A stretch of DNA of 64,000 nt from assembly GCF_024496085.1 (NCBI RefSeq), contig NZ_CP101751.1:496001-560000 (forward strand), in the 5' to 3' direction. Below, in pieces: positions 46,098 through 55,818 of this stretch. The position numbers were made by a program, and so were the translations under genes. Each line of letters starts with the position of its first letter. The stretch's first letter is position 1. The notes beneath the pieces were generated by a model. That model was given only the letters and a program-made list of their open reading frames with translations. It was not told where the DNA came from and made no database searches. This DNA is from Flavobacterium cerinum (GTDB lineage: Bacteria; Bacteroidota; Bacteroidia; Flavobacteriales; Flavobacteriaceae).

Positions 46098-47609
46098 TTA
46101 GTTAGTTTCATTCGCTGTTTCCCATTTGTCTACGGCTGTAGTTGCCAAAGCATTTCCAAGAACGTTGGTCATACTTCGTGCCATATCACAAAAATGGTCA
46201 ATCGGTAATATCAATGCTATTCCTTCCGGCGGAATACCGAACATTGCACAAGTTGCTACTACTACAATCAATGATGCTCGCGGTACTCCGGCCACACCTT
46301 TACTGGTTAACATCAGTACCAACAACATTGTTAGTTGCTTTTCAACCGGCATATCGATTCCGTATACCTGTGCAATAAAGATACTGGCAAAGGTCATATA
46401 CATCATACTACCATCCAGATTGAACGAATATCCTAACGGTAATGTAAACGACACGATACGGTTTTGGCATCCGAAACGTTCCAGTTCTTCAACCAGTTTC
46501 GGGAAAACCGCTTCGCTACTGGTTGTTGAGAAAGCGATAAGAAGCGGGCTTTTAATACGTTTCAGTAATTCCCACAAACGTTTTCCTAAAATCAGATAAC
46601 CGGCCGTTAACAATACTACCCATAATAATGCTATTCCTATAGTGAAATCCAACAGATATTTAGCATATAATCCGAAGATATCGAATCCGTAAACCGATAC
46701 TGCAGCAGCCACCGCACCGAATACTCCAAGCGGAGCTGTCCACATAATATAAGTAACCATTTTCAAAATCACATGTGAAACGACATCCAACATTTTGATA
46801 ATGCCTTTAGCTGCTTCTCCAAGTGAAGCCAATGCTATACCGAACATAACCGAGAAAATTACAATCTGTAAAATCTCATTCGTCGCCATTGCTTCAAAAA
46901 TACTTTTCGGGACTACGTGTTTTACAAATTCTTCCAGTGAGAAGGCCTGTGTTTTTTCCAGAAGCTCACCGGCCGAAGAGGCATCTTCCATTTTAATTGG
47001 CGTTCCTTTACCCGGTTGTAACCAGTTTACCAACAGCATCCCTAGTAATAATGACATCAGGGAAGCCGAAATAAACCATCCCATTGCTTTTGCTCCTACT
47101 CGTCCTACCATTTTCATATCGCCCATTTTCGCAATTCCTACAACAAGAGTTGAGAAAACCAACGGCGCAATAATCATTTGAACCAGGCGGATAAAAATAG
47201 TTCCCAGTAGTTTTATCTTTTCAGCAAACGAATCAATATTATCAATAGAGGTAACCGATTCATTAACCGACTTATGTGTTTTTTGAATTTTTAAAGTCTC
47301 ATTTGTTTTAAACACCTCCGGTACTACACTGACTTTCTTCTTTTCCTTTGCTACGACTATCATTACATCAGCCGGTAATGTTTTATGCAAAGCATTATAT
47401 TCCAGACTGTCTTTAATAACAAAAACTTTTTGATGATGCGTTACGCCATCATTGGTTTCAAAAATCAGCTCATCGGCTCCTTCTTTCGATGGTGTATATC
47501 GGAGCGTATTTCCTTTTCCTAATGAATTGACCAAATACCCGAGGAACACCCCTAACACCAATGCTGCGATAATTGCAATAAATAGTTTGTTGTTACTTTT
47601 CACGTACAT
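46098..47609 (-). CDS. Dicarboxylate/amino acid:cation symporter (DAACS)
   Basis: A 503-residue inner-membrane carrier of the GltP/DctA family, importing dicarboxylates or acidic amino acids with cations. The core motifs are visible: FSTTSSEAVFPKLVEELERFG (re-entrant HP1 with its Ser-rich tip), LPLGYSFNLDGSMMYMTFA (TM7, NMDGT-type), and MLTSKGVAGVPRASLIV (HP2). It is about 70 residues longer than the usual family length because of a hydrophilic, probably periplasmic segment (about residues 33-120) between TM1 and TM2. The gene stands alone. Confidence 0.93.
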   Translation of the reverse strand: MYVKSNNKLFIAIIAALVLGVFLGYLVNSLGKGNTLRYTPSKEGADELIFETNDGVTHHQKVFVIKDSLEYNALHKTLPADVMIVVAKEKKKVSVVPEVFKTNETLKIQKTHKSVNESVTSIDNIDSFAEKIKLLGTIFIRLVQMIIAPLVFSTLVVGIAKMGDMKMVGRVGAKAMGWFISASLMSLLLGMLLVNWLQPGKGTPIKMEDASSAGELLEKTQAFSLEEFVKHVVPKSIFEAMATNEILQIVIFSVMFGIALASLGEAAKGIIKMLDVVSHVILKMVTYIMWTAPLGVFGAVAAAVSVYGFDIFGLYAKYLLDFTIGIALLWVVLLTAGYLILGKRLWELLKRIKSPLLIAFSTTSSEAVFPKLVEELERFGCQNRIVSFTLPLGYSFNLDGSMMYMTFASIFIAQVYGIDMPVEKQLTMLLVLMLTSKGVAGVPRASLIVVVATCAMFGIPPEGIALILPIDHFCDMARSMTNVLGNALATTAVDKWETANETN

Positions 47610-47800
47610 TATAATTTTAGTCCGTGAAAATAGTTATATTTTTCCAAACTGCCTGTTCCTATTTTCATAAAAAGCGAATTTAATACCCGCTTACGCTCCT
47701 TTTTCTTCTTCGAATTTACCAAAACTACCGGCAATTTATTTTAAGGCTATAAAAAGATAAGATTAAGATAAGGTTCACTTATGTCTCATTTTAATTATTC

Positions 47801-47836
47801 ATAAGATAAAATGTTAAAATACATTTGTTATCTTAT
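47801..47836 (+). promoter_or_regulatory. Promoter with flanking inverted repeat, protease gene
   Basis: TACATTTG (47820-47827) matches the -7 element. It lies inside an inverted repeat, ATAAGATAA (47801-47809) and TTATCTTAT (47828-47836), spaced 18 nt. No TTG is present at the right distance. An operator for a dimeric regulator is possible. Confidence 0.45.
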
Positions 47837-47863
47837 AAATTTAACCAAATCAACTCACAACTT

Positions 47864-50800
47864 ATGAAGCGTAAATTACTTTCAATTGCTATATTAGCAA
47901 TAACAAGTGTTTCTTTTGCCCAAAACGGGAACACCTTCTGGAAAGTGTCTTCATCCAAAAGTAACACAGCTACTTTTGAAAAGAGAGCACCACTTCCTAC
48001 TAAAAACCTGTTTAATCTGGATTTGAACGGACTTAAAACTGCACTGCTACAGGCTCCGGACCGATCGCAAACCTATGCCAAGTCGAGCATTATTATTGCT
48101 TTCCCGAATGCCGATGGTGAATTAGAACGGTTCCGAATGACGGAAGCTTCTGTTATGGAACCGGGATTAGCCGCTCGTTATCCGGAAATAAAATCATATG
48201 TAGGACAAGGTGTTGATGATCCTTCAGCCATTATCCGCGTTAGTGTTTCTCCACTGGGTGTACAAACCATGCGAACGGCTGCCGATAAACAAACGGTTTT
48301 TATCGAGCCTTATACGACCGATTTAAAGACATATTCCATTTATAAACGTTCCGATAAAATGGCGGGCTTTACAAAATTCGAATGTGAAGTACTGGATCAT
48401 GCCATTTCCAAAGTAAGTAATACAGGAGAAGCGCTTCGTCCGAATGCCGATGACAGTACATTGCGTACCTACCGTCTGGCTATGTCGGTAACCGGAGAAT
48501 ACACCAGTTATCACGGCGGAACCAAAGCATTGGCACTAGCTGCTATCAACAATACCATGACACGTGTAAACGGTGTTTTTGAAATGGATTTCGGTGTACG
48601 TATGGTATTAATTTCCAATACAGATGCGGTTATTTACACCAATGCCGGTACCGATCCTTACGGTAGTACGGATGCCAATTATAACTCCGAGTTACAATCT
48701 ACTTTAACCAGCGTTATCGGATCGGCCAATTATGATGTAGGCCACCTGATGTCAGCTATCGGGAACAACGGAAATGCAGGTTGTATCGGTTGCGTTTGTA
48801 AAACGAACAAAGGAAGTGGTTTTACAACCAGTACCGTTCCTACAGGCGACAATTTCGATATTGATTTCGTAGCTCATGAGATGGGACATCAATTTGGTGC
48901 CAACCATACTTTTACTTTTAGCAACGAAGGAACCGGCGTACAAAACGAACCGGGAAGCGGTACTACGATAATGGGCTATGCCGGTATTACAGGAGCAACG
49001 GATGTACAAGCACACAGTGATCCGTTTTTTCACGCTGTAAGTATCGAACAAGTAACCAATTACATAAAAACCACAACTTGTCAGACCAATACCGCTACCG
49101 GAAATTCCGTTCCTACAGCAAATGCCGGAGCAGACTATACTATTCCGAAAGGCACTCCTTTTATGTTAACCGGTAGTGCCACCGATGCTAACGGAGATGC
49201 CTTAACCTATTGTTGGGAACAAATGAACTCCGGAACCTCATCTACTACTTATCCTAGTGTTACAGCTACTTCCGGACCTGCGTTTAAATCGTTTATTCCA
49301 ACCACTTCTGCTATACGTTATTTCCCTCAAATGTCGACTATTAAAACAGGAGCCACTTCCTGGAAATGGGAAGCCGTACCTAATGTAGCCCGTACTATGA
49401 ATTTCCGTCTGACGGTACGCGACAACAGAGCCGGAGGACCAGCCAATAATAGTGACGACATGGTTGTATCTGTTAATGCTACAGCCGGTCCGTTTACAGT
49501 AAGCGCACCTAATACAGCCGTTTCCTGGGCCGCCGGATCAACACAAACCGTAACCTGGAATGTAGCCGGAACAACTGCTAACGGTGTAAACGCTGCGAAT
49601 GTCGATATCTTATTATCAACCGACGGCGGAAATACGTATCCGATTACTATTCTGTCCGGAACACCAAATGACGGAACGCAAACGATTACTGTACCGAATA
49701 ATCCCGGAACTCAAAACCGAATCATGGTAAAAGGATCCAATCATATTTTCTTTGACATTTCAAATGTAAACTTTACCATTACCGGAGGAACCGGAGGCGA
49801 TATTGAAGCGCCGACAGCACCAACCAGTTTAGCCGCTTCAGGAACAACACAAACAACAACCAACCTATCCTGGACTGCATCAACCGACAACGTAGGTGTA
49901 ACCGGTTATGATGTATACCGCGGTACAACATTATTAGGAACGGTAACAACAACGACCTATAATGTAACCGGATTAACAGCTAATACCACTTATACATTCT
50001 CGGTTAAAGCAAAAGATGCGGCCGGTAATATTTCAGCCGAAAGCAATATTGTTTCTGTAACAACACTACCGGCGACTGCCAGTTATTGTACATCCAAAGG
50101 GAATAGTGTTGCCGATGAATATATCGGACGTGTACAACTTGGCACCATCAACAATGCTTCTACAGGCGGAACCGGATATTCTGATTTCACCAGTATCTCT
50201 ACAAATCTGAACAAAGGAACTGCCTACACTATTACAGTAACGCCAACCTGGACCGGAAGTACCTATTCTGAAGGTTTTGCGGTATGGATTGACTATAACG
50301 GTGATAAGGATTTTGACGATGCAGGTGAATTAGTATGGAGCAGAACGGCTTCTACCACTACACCGGCAACCGGAACCTTTACCGTTCCGGCAACTGCAAT
50401 CACCGGAGCAACAAGAATGCGTGTTTCCATGAAATACAACGGAGTACCGACAGCATGCGAGGCTTTCTCTTATGGTGAAGTAGAAGATTATACTGTAAAC
50501 CTGCAAACCGGCGGAACAACTCCGGTTACCTATTGTACTTCTAAAGGAAACAGCGTTGCCGATGAATACATCGGACGCGTTCAACTTGGCACCATCAACA
50601 ATGCCTCTACAGGCGGAACCGGGTATTCTGATTTTACCAGTATCAATACGAATCTGGTAAAAGGATCTTCCAACACTATAACCGTAACACCAACGTGGAC
50701 CGGAACGGCTTATTCAGAAGGTTTTGCCGTTTGGATTGATTACAATCAGGATGGCGATTTTGCCGATACCGGCGAATTAGTATGGAGCAGAGCTGCTTCT

Positions 50801-51217
50801 ACCGCAACACCGGCCAGCGGTTCTTTTACCGTACCGACAACAGCTTTGAACGGCGCTACCAGAATGCGTGTTTCCATGAAATACAACGGTGTCCCAACAT
50901 CTTGTGAAGCCTTCTCCTATGGCGAAGTAGAAGACTATACCGTAACAATCACTTCTTCAGCAAGGGAAGAAAACTACAGTCGTAATACGAACACAACTGA
51001 AATACAGTTATATCCGAATCCGACAAGCGATATTCTAAACATTACCAATGTTTCCGAAAAAGCTACCTTCCGAATTTTTAATTTATTAGGACAGGAAGTA
51101 CAAAGCGGACGTATCAACAATAACTCGGTAAATGTTACCAATATCACAACCGGCAATTATATCCTTGAAATCAATGATAACGATACGGTTAGCAGCAAAC
51201 GTTTTATCAAACGATAA
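47864..51217 (+). CDS. Secreted reprolysin-like zinc metalloprotease, T9SS substrate
   Basis: A 1117-residue protease exported by Sec and then type IX secretion. I use the ATG at 47864, which starts the signal peptide ([20 protein letters not shown]). A propeptide (about 20-190) precedes the M12-type catalytic domain with [11 protein letters not shown] (zinc ligands H338, H342, H348; catalytic E339) and an IMGYAG Met-turn. Then come beta-sandwich domains, a fibronectin type III domain (646-738), two GEVED domains (741-883 and 890-1030) and a T9SS type A sorting domain (1047-1117, [12 protein letters not shown] to the Arg-rich end). The zinc site is complete. It is a single-gene unit. Confidence 0.93.
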   Translation: MKRKLLSIAILAITSVSFAQNGNTFWKVSSSKSNTATFEKRAPLPTKNLFNLDLNGLKTALLQAPDRSQTYAKSSIIIAFPNADGELERFRMTEASVMEPGLAARYPEIKSYVGQGVDDPSAIIRVSVSPLGVQTMRTAADKQTVFIEPYTTDLKTYSIYKRSDKMAGFTKFECEVLDHAISKVSNTGEALRPNADDSTLRTYRLAMSVTGEYTSYHGGTKALALAAINNTMTRVNGVFEMDFGVRMVLISNTDAVIYTNAGTDPYGSTDANYNSELQSTLTSVIGSANYDVGHLMSAIGNNGNAGCIGCVCKTNKGSGFTTSTVPTGDNFDIDFVAHEMGHQFGANHTFTFSNEGTGVQNEPGSGTTIMGYAGITGATDVQAHSDPFFHAVSIEQVTNYIKTTTCQTNTATGNSVPTANAGADYTIPKGTPFMLTGSATDANGDALTYCWEQMNSGTSSTTYPSVTATSGPAFKSFIPTTSAIRYFPQMSTIKTGATSWKWEAVPNVARTMNFRLTVRDNRAGGPANNSDDMVVSVNATAGPFTVSAPNTAVSWAAGSTQTVTWNVAGTTANGVNAANVDILLSTDGGNTYPITILSGTPNDGTQTITVPNNPGTQNRIMVKGSNHIFFDISNVNFTITGGTGGDIEAPTAPTSLAASGTTQTTTNLSWTASTDNVGVTGYDVYRGTTLLGTVTTTTYNVTGLTANTTYTFSVKAKDAAGNISAESNIVSVTTLPATASYCTSKGNSVADEYIGRVQLGTINNASTGGTGYSDFTSISTNLNKGTAYTITVTPTWTGSTYSEGFAVWIDYNGDKDFDDAGELVWSRTASTTTPATGTFTVPATAITGATRMRVSMKYNGVPTACEAFSYGEVEDYTVNLQTGGTTPVTYCTSKGNSVADEYIGRVQLGTINNASTGGTGYSDFTSINTNLVKGSSNTITVTPTWTGTAYSEGFAVWIDYNQDGDFADTGELVWSRAASTATPASGSFTVPTTALNGATRMRVSMKYNGVPTSCEAFSYGEVEDYTVTITSSAREENYSRNTNTTEIQLYPNPTSDILNITNVSEKATFRIFNLLGQEVQSGRINNNSVNVTNITTGNYILEINDNDTVSSKRFIKR
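50084..50946 (+). repeat. Tandem GEVED-domain duplication in the protease
   Basis: Two units with a period of 447 nt (149 codons) begin at 50084 and 50531. Most residues are identical (for example [13 protein letters not shown] and [13 protein letters not shown] in both), and long DNA stretches match, with silent changes scattered between. It looks like a fairly recent internal duplication, still open to recombination. Confidence 0.9.
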
Positions 51218-51250
51218 TCGCTTTGCGTTAGCCCTTAATTAATCCTTCGA

Positions 51251-51280
51251 AAGCGACCCGGTTACCGGGTCGCTTTTTCA
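51251..51280 (+). terminator. Terminator of the protease gene
   Basis: AAGCGACCCGG (51251-51261) pairs with CCGGGTCGCTT (51265-51275) across a 3-nt loop, followed by Ts. Confidence 0.92.
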
Positions 51281-51351
51281 TTTTTGCATTATCCGTCTAA
51301 TCCCAATAAAATGCTTACTTTTAAGCTTTCTTTTTTAAAATTAATTCACGA

Positions 51352-53253
51352 ATGAAAAAACTACTTATTTTAACCCTGGGTATGATGGGACTGACAAGCA
51401 CAGCACAAGAAACCCTGAATCCGGATATTCTCTGGAAACTGGGACGTCTTTCCCCTATCGGGATTTCTAAAGACGGGAAGAATATTGTTTACAAAGTAGC
51501 GACACCTTCCATTGACGAAAACAAGCTTAACTCTAAATACTATACGATTCCGGTAAACGGTGGTATTCCTACCGAAGTTCCGGACGTTAAAGGTTTGGTT
51601 GCCGATAAAAATCTTTCGCCTGACGGAAAATATATTTTGTCGCATAAAGAGGTAAAAGTAGCCAAGGTATTAGGAAAAGATTTTTATCCGGAATTAAAAA
51701 AAGCGGAAGCTCAGATTTATGACGGGTTAGATTACCGTCATTGGGACACCTGGAATGACGGAACACACAATCACGTTTTTTATGCTGAAAACACCGATAA
51801 AGCACGTGCTATCGATATCATGAAAGACGAACCGTACGATTCACCGCAAAAACCATTTGGCGCCGATGAGGATTACATCTGGTCAAAAGACGGTTCCAAA
51901 ATTATATATGTTTCCAAAAAGAAAGCCGGTACCGCATACGCTATCAGTACCAATACGGATTTATACGAATATGATCTTGCGACTAAAACGACACGTAATC
52001 TGACCGAAAACAATCCGGGATATGATACGCATCCTTCTTTATCTCCTAATGGTGACTTAACCTGGTTGCAAATGAAACGTGACGGTTATGAGGCCGACAA
52101 AAACGACATCATTGTAAACCACAAAGGAATCAACATCAACCTTACCGGCGGATGGGACGGAACAGTAGACGGTTTTAAATGGAGTGCCGACGGTAAAAAA
52201 GTGTATTTTATTGCCGCTGTGGACGGAACCCGACAATTATTTGAAGTAAACTTCCCGGGATTAACCAAAATTGCCGTACGCGTTAACCAGATCACCAATG
52301 GTGATTTCGACGTTACCGAATTAATCGGTATTAATGGTAATAACGCTATTGTAGCGCGTACAGATATGAATCATGCTCCGGAAATTTATGCTTATGATCT
52401 TAAGAAAAAAAGCTGGAAACAACTTACAACCGTAAACAACGAAAGTTATGGCAAACTGGCATTAAGCAAAACGGAAAGACGCTATGTTACTACTACTGAC
52501 GGTAAAAAGATGTTAGTATGGGTGATTCTTCCGCCTAACTTCGACAAAACGAAAAAATATCCTACCTTATTATATTGTCAGGGCGGACCACAATCTGCTT
52601 TAACACAAAGTTATTCCTTCCGTTGGAATTTCTCATTAATGGCTTCACAGGGTTATATTATTGTAGCACCTAACCGTCGCGGTATGCCGGGTCATGGTGT
52701 TCAATGGAATGAAGCAATCAGTAAAGACTGGGGCGGACAAGTAATGGACGATTACCTTTCAGCTATTGATGACGTTGCCAAAGAATCATATGTAGACAAA
52801 TCCCGTCTAGGTGCTGTAGGTGCCAGTTACGGTGGTTATTCTGTATTTTATTTAGCGGGTATCCATAAAAATCGTTTTAAAACTTTTATTTCACACTGTG
52901 GTGTTTACAATCTTGAAAGTATGTACGGCACTACCGAAGAAGTATTCTTTAATAACTGGGATCATGGCGGAGCGTATTGGGAAACCGATAATGCCGTAGC
53001 TCAAAAAGCATACAACCAATTTAACCCTATAAAACTGGTGAACAACTGGAATACTCCGATTCTGGTTATTCAGGGCGGAAAAGATTACCGTGTACCAATC
53101 GGACAAGGACAAGAAGCTTTTCAAGCCGCACAACTAAAAGGTATTAAAAGCCGTTTTATGCTTTTCCCTGAAGAAAATCACTGGGTGACAAAACCACAGA
53201 ACGCCCTGGTATGGCAGCGTGAATTTTTTAAATGGTTAAAAGAAACCTTATAA
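51352..53253 (+). CDS. S9 family peptidase (DPP/acylaminoacyl-peptidase-like), exported
   Basis: A 633-residue serine peptidase with a signal peptide (MKKLLILTLGMMGLTSTAQ). The N-terminal WD40-like propeller has TolB-type repeats (SPDGKYILSHKE, SKDGSKIIYVSKK, SADGKKVYFIAA). The catalytic domain has S492 in GASYGGYSVF, an Asp in GGKDYRVPIGQGQEAF, and His in FPEENHWVTKPQN. The length is typical of DPP5-like enzymes, which release dipeptides in the periplasm. Its own terminator follows. It is a second S9 enzyme in the window, distinct from the S9A oligopeptidase. Confidence 0.95.
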   Translation: MKKLLILTLGMMGLTSTAQETLNPDILWKLGRLSPIGISKDGKNIVYKVATPSIDENKLNSKYYTIPVNGGIPTEVPDVKGLVADKNLSPDGKYILSHKEVKVAKVLGKDFYPELKKAEAQIYDGLDYRHWDTWNDGTHNHVFYAENTDKARAIDIMKDEPYDSPQKPFGADEDYIWSKDGSKIIYVSKKKAGTAYAISTNTDLYEYDLATKTTRNLTENNPGYDTHPSLSPNGDLTWLQMKRDGYEADKNDIIVNHKGININLTGGWDGTVDGFKWSADGKKVYFIAAVDGTRQLFEVNFPGLTKIAVRVNQITNGDFDVTELIGINGNNAIVARTDMNHAPEIYAYDLKKKSWKQLTTVNNESYGKLALSKTERRYVTTTDGKKMLVWVILPPNFDKTKKYPTLLYCQGGPQSALTQSYSFRWNFSLMASQGYIIVAPNRRGMPGHGVQWNEAISKDWGGQVMDDYLSAIDDVAKESYVDKSRLGAVGASYGGYSVFYLAGIHKNRFKTFISHCGVYNLESMYGTTEEVFFNNWDHGGAYWETDNAVAQKAYNQFNPIKLVNNWNTPILVIQGGKDYRVPIGQGQEAFQAAQLKGIKSRFMLFPEENHWVTKPQNALVWQREFFKWLKETL

Positions 53254-53259
53254 TAACAG

Positions 53260-53286
53260 AACCGAAGCAAATGCTTCGGTTTTTTT
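53260..53286 (+). terminator. Terminator of the S9 peptidase gene
   Basis: AACCGAAGCA (53260-53269) and TGCTTCGGTT (53272-53281) form a perfect stem followed by a T-run. Confidence 0.92.
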
Positions 53287-53600
53287 ATTTCATCCTATCC
53301 GGTTTTGAAGCGCAGCATCGTTAAAATAAAATAATATCGTTTGCATTTTCTACAGCAAAAAATACCCGAATATAGATTATATATTATATTTCACCTCAAT
53401 ATTACCTAGTTAGCACAATACCTATTTTATTTTTTATATATTTATAATTCAAATTCCCTCAGATTCTTTCGAATCATCCCCCATTTATTTCAATTCTGGT
53501 TTTAAAACCGGAAAGATCATCTCCCCAAAAGTGTTTACAACTTTCCTTTAAGTTGCGAACAGTCGTTTATATGCCTTATTATTAATTTAATTTCAATATT
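53287..53600. other. Gene-free AT-rich stretch
   Basis: No coding sequence or RNA gene is visible. It holds two short palindromes: GATTC-tttc-GAATC (53462-53475) and CTGGTTTTAAAACCGG (53496-53511, one G-T pair). These lie about 90-140 nt before the next gene and could be operator-like, but I see no clear promoter. Confidence 0.5.
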
Positions 53601-54302
53601 ATGAGATCATGTTCTGAATCCGGTTTTACATCTAAAGTAATAAATGCAGAAAAACTGCTGACGTTATTAGAGCAAACCGCTCTTCCATCTGAATTCAACC
53701 CGACTATTAACGAATTAAAAACAGCAATCGCTACTATTAAAAAACAAAATGCTGTTATCATCCTTAAAAAACAACACTATTCTCAGACTGTGGAAGATTT
53801 AAAGCAATTGTTTGTCTCAAAAGATAATGCAATCCGCAAACGGCTTTCCCTAATCGGAGCTTACGTTAAAACTCATTATGGAAAAACATCTAAGGAAGCC
53901 ATTCAGGTTTCCGATTATATATCCGAAATACGAGGCTCTAACAGAGTTCATAACGTTGGGAACAGCAGTGTCAAAAACAATATCAACCAATCGTACCTAT
54001 CTTACACCTCTCAAATCCGTTTATTTTCCGAACTCATTCAGTATCTTAAAAGTCTGGATAAAACGTATACACCGTCGAACAAAAATCTTACGGTAGCTGC
54101 ACTACTTTCGATACAGGAAAAAGCGACGTATGTTAATGATGCTGTAATTGTAACGTATACTGAGCTCCTGCAAATTAAAAATACCCGAAAAGAAACCTGC
54201 ACTCGATTAACTCAACTCGCACAGGAAATCAAATCGCATATTAAAAAGACGGATTATAATCAACTTCCCGAATTCCGTCATCTGCGAAGTTTTAAAATAT
54301 AA
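53601..54302 (+). CDS. Helical hypothetical protein
   Basis: A 233-residue protein with no signal peptide, TM segment or known motif. Nearly the whole chain is predicted helix, with Lys/Gln/Leu heptad-like runs (TINELKTAIATIKKQNAVII, SQTVEDLKQLFVSKDNAIRK, RLTQLAQEIKSHIKKTDYNQ), suggesting a helical bundle or coiled coil. The middle (about 105-135) is polar and Asn/Ser-rich. It stands alone between two exported-peptidase genes. I do not recognise the family. Confidence 0.6.
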   Translation: MRSCSESGFTSKVINAEKLLTLLEQTALPSEFNPTINELKTAIATIKKQNAVIILKKQHYSQTVEDLKQLFVSKDNAIRKRLSLIGAYVKTHYGKTSKEAIQVSDYISEIRGSNRVHNVGNSSVKNNINQSYLSYTSQIRLFSELIQYLKSLDKTYTPSNKNLTVAALLSIQEKATYVNDAVIVTYTELLQIKNTRKETCTRLTQLAQEIKSHIKKTDYNQLPEFRHLRSFKI

Positions 54303-54516
54303 GCTGAAACTTTTCAGCAATTCCCCCTATTTTATTCTACTAAATCCCGTTTTTGACTGTCAGTATATCCATTGAACATTCACTACAAAACACCTGTCGT
54401 AAGAAAATCCTTTTCACAAAGGTTATTAAAAGCATAAATATGTGTTAAAATTTGGTTTCCCGTGTAACAAGATCCTAATTTCGGACTCAAATTAATGAAA
54501 TCAAAAAAATTAAATT

Positions 54517-55713
54517 ATGTACAATTTTTCTATTAAACCGGTTGTATTGGCTTCTGCCTTATTGATGGGTTTAAGTTCAGGATTCGCACAGGACAACTTA
54601 GTAAATGCTTTAAAGAATAATGCGAGTTCTAACAGTAAAGAGTCTTTTAAATTTACCGATGTTATTAACCTGGAAAACACTTCTATTAAAAACCAGGGGT
54701 CTTCAGGAACGTGTTGGAGTTATTCTGCCAACTCTTTTATTGAGTCGGAAATGATCCGAATGGGCAAACAACCTGTTGAATTATCTCAGATTTTCTCTGC
54801 TCGTAATGCTTATGTAGAAAAAGGAAAAATGTATGTACGTATGCATGGTGCCGTTACATTAGGTGACGGTGGTGCTTTCCACGATGTAATGAATATGTAC
54901 CGTAAATATGGTGCTGTTCCGCAAAGTGTTTACACCGGATTACAATACGGAACAGATAAAAATAAATTTGCCGAAATGAGCGGTATTATGGAAGGTGTAT
55001 TACAGGCTGTTGTTAAAAATCCAAACGGAGAATTAACACCAAACTGGGAAAAAGCGTATACTGCTGTAATCGACTCTTATCTTGGGCAAGTACCTGCTTC
55101 ATTTGACTATAAAGGAAAAAAATATACTCCGCAATCGTTTGCTAAAGAAGTAGTAGGAATTAATGCGGATGATTATGTAGAAATTTCTTCATTACAGGAA
55201 TATCCTTACTACTCTAAATTTACTTTATTAGTACCGGATAACTGGGCTTTCGATCAGGTTTACAACGTAAAAATGGATGAATTAACGGAAATCGTTGATA
55301 ATGCTATCAAAAAAGGATATACTGTAGCATGGGCCGGTGATGTAAGCGAAAAAGGATTTAGCTGGAAAAACGGTGTTGCTTTTATTCCAGAAAAAAACTT
55401 TGCAGACATGACTCCGGAAGAAAAAGCGGATATGTTTAACGGTCCGAAACCGGAAATGAAAATCACAGAAGAACTACGTCAGAAAGCTTTTGACAATTAT
55501 ACCACTACTGATGATCACGGAATGCACATCGTTGGAATCTCCAAAGACCAAAACGGTAAAGAATATTATATCGTGAAAAACTCATGGGGTGTTACAAACG
55601 ACTACAAAGGGTATTTATATATGACTAAAGACTTTGTAAAATACAAAACTACCGATATCATGGTTCACAAAGGAGCTATTCCATCGGCGATTGCAAAAAA
55701 GCTAAAATTATAA
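54517..55713 (+). CDS. C1-family cysteine peptidase (PepC/bleomycin hydrolase-like), exported
   Basis: A 398-residue papain-like peptidase. A signal peptide (about 1-24) is followed directly by the oxyanion and catalytic region KNQGSSGTCWSYSANSFIES (nucleophile C66), then GMHIVGISKD (catalytic H337) and YYIVKNSWGV (N355). The insertion pattern and length resemble aminopeptidase C/bleomycin hydrolase, but that enzyme is normally cytosolic, so the leader here places it in the periplasm or outside. No propeptide is evident. It has its own terminator. Confidence 0.93.
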   Translation: MYNFSIKPVVLASALLMGLSSGFAQDNLVNALKNNASSNSKESFKFTDVINLENTSIKNQGSSGTCWSYSANSFIESEMIRMGKQPVELSQIFSARNAYVEKGKMYVRMHGAVTLGDGGAFHDVMNMYRKYGAVPQSVYTGLQYGTDKNKFAEMSGIMEGVLQAVVKNPNGELTPNWEKAYTAVIDSYLGQVPASFDYKGKKYTPQSFAKEVVGINADDYVEISSLQEYPYYSKFTLLVPDNWAFDQVYNVKMDELTEIVDNAIKKGYTVAWAGDVSEKGFSWKNGVAFIPEKNFADMTPEEKADMFNGPKPEMKITEELRQKAFDNYTTTDDHGMHIVGISKDQNGKEYYIVKNSWGVTNDYKGYLYMTKDFVKYKTTDIMVHKGAIPSAIAKKLKL

Positions 55714-55740
55714 TTTACAATATCATCATCAATCAAAATC

Positions 55741-55768
55741 AAATCCCGGGCTTCCGGGATTTTTTTTA
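55741..55768 (+). terminator. Terminator of the C1 peptidase gene
   Basis: AAATCCCGG (55741-55749) and CCGGGATTT (55754-55762) with loop GCTT and a run of Ts. Confidence 0.92.
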
Positions 55769-55818
55769 TATACTATTTATCTAAAAATCCAGTTATATTT
55801 ATAAAAACTGATGATAAT

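Noticed and set aside
46126..46599. 157-codon open frame opposite the symporter gene
   Set aside because: It is antisense to a conserved membrane-protein gene; codon use and lack of motifs fit a shadow frame.
50084..50946. CRISPR-like or phage repeat
   Set aside because: The repeated units are in frame inside the protease and encode two GEVED domains.
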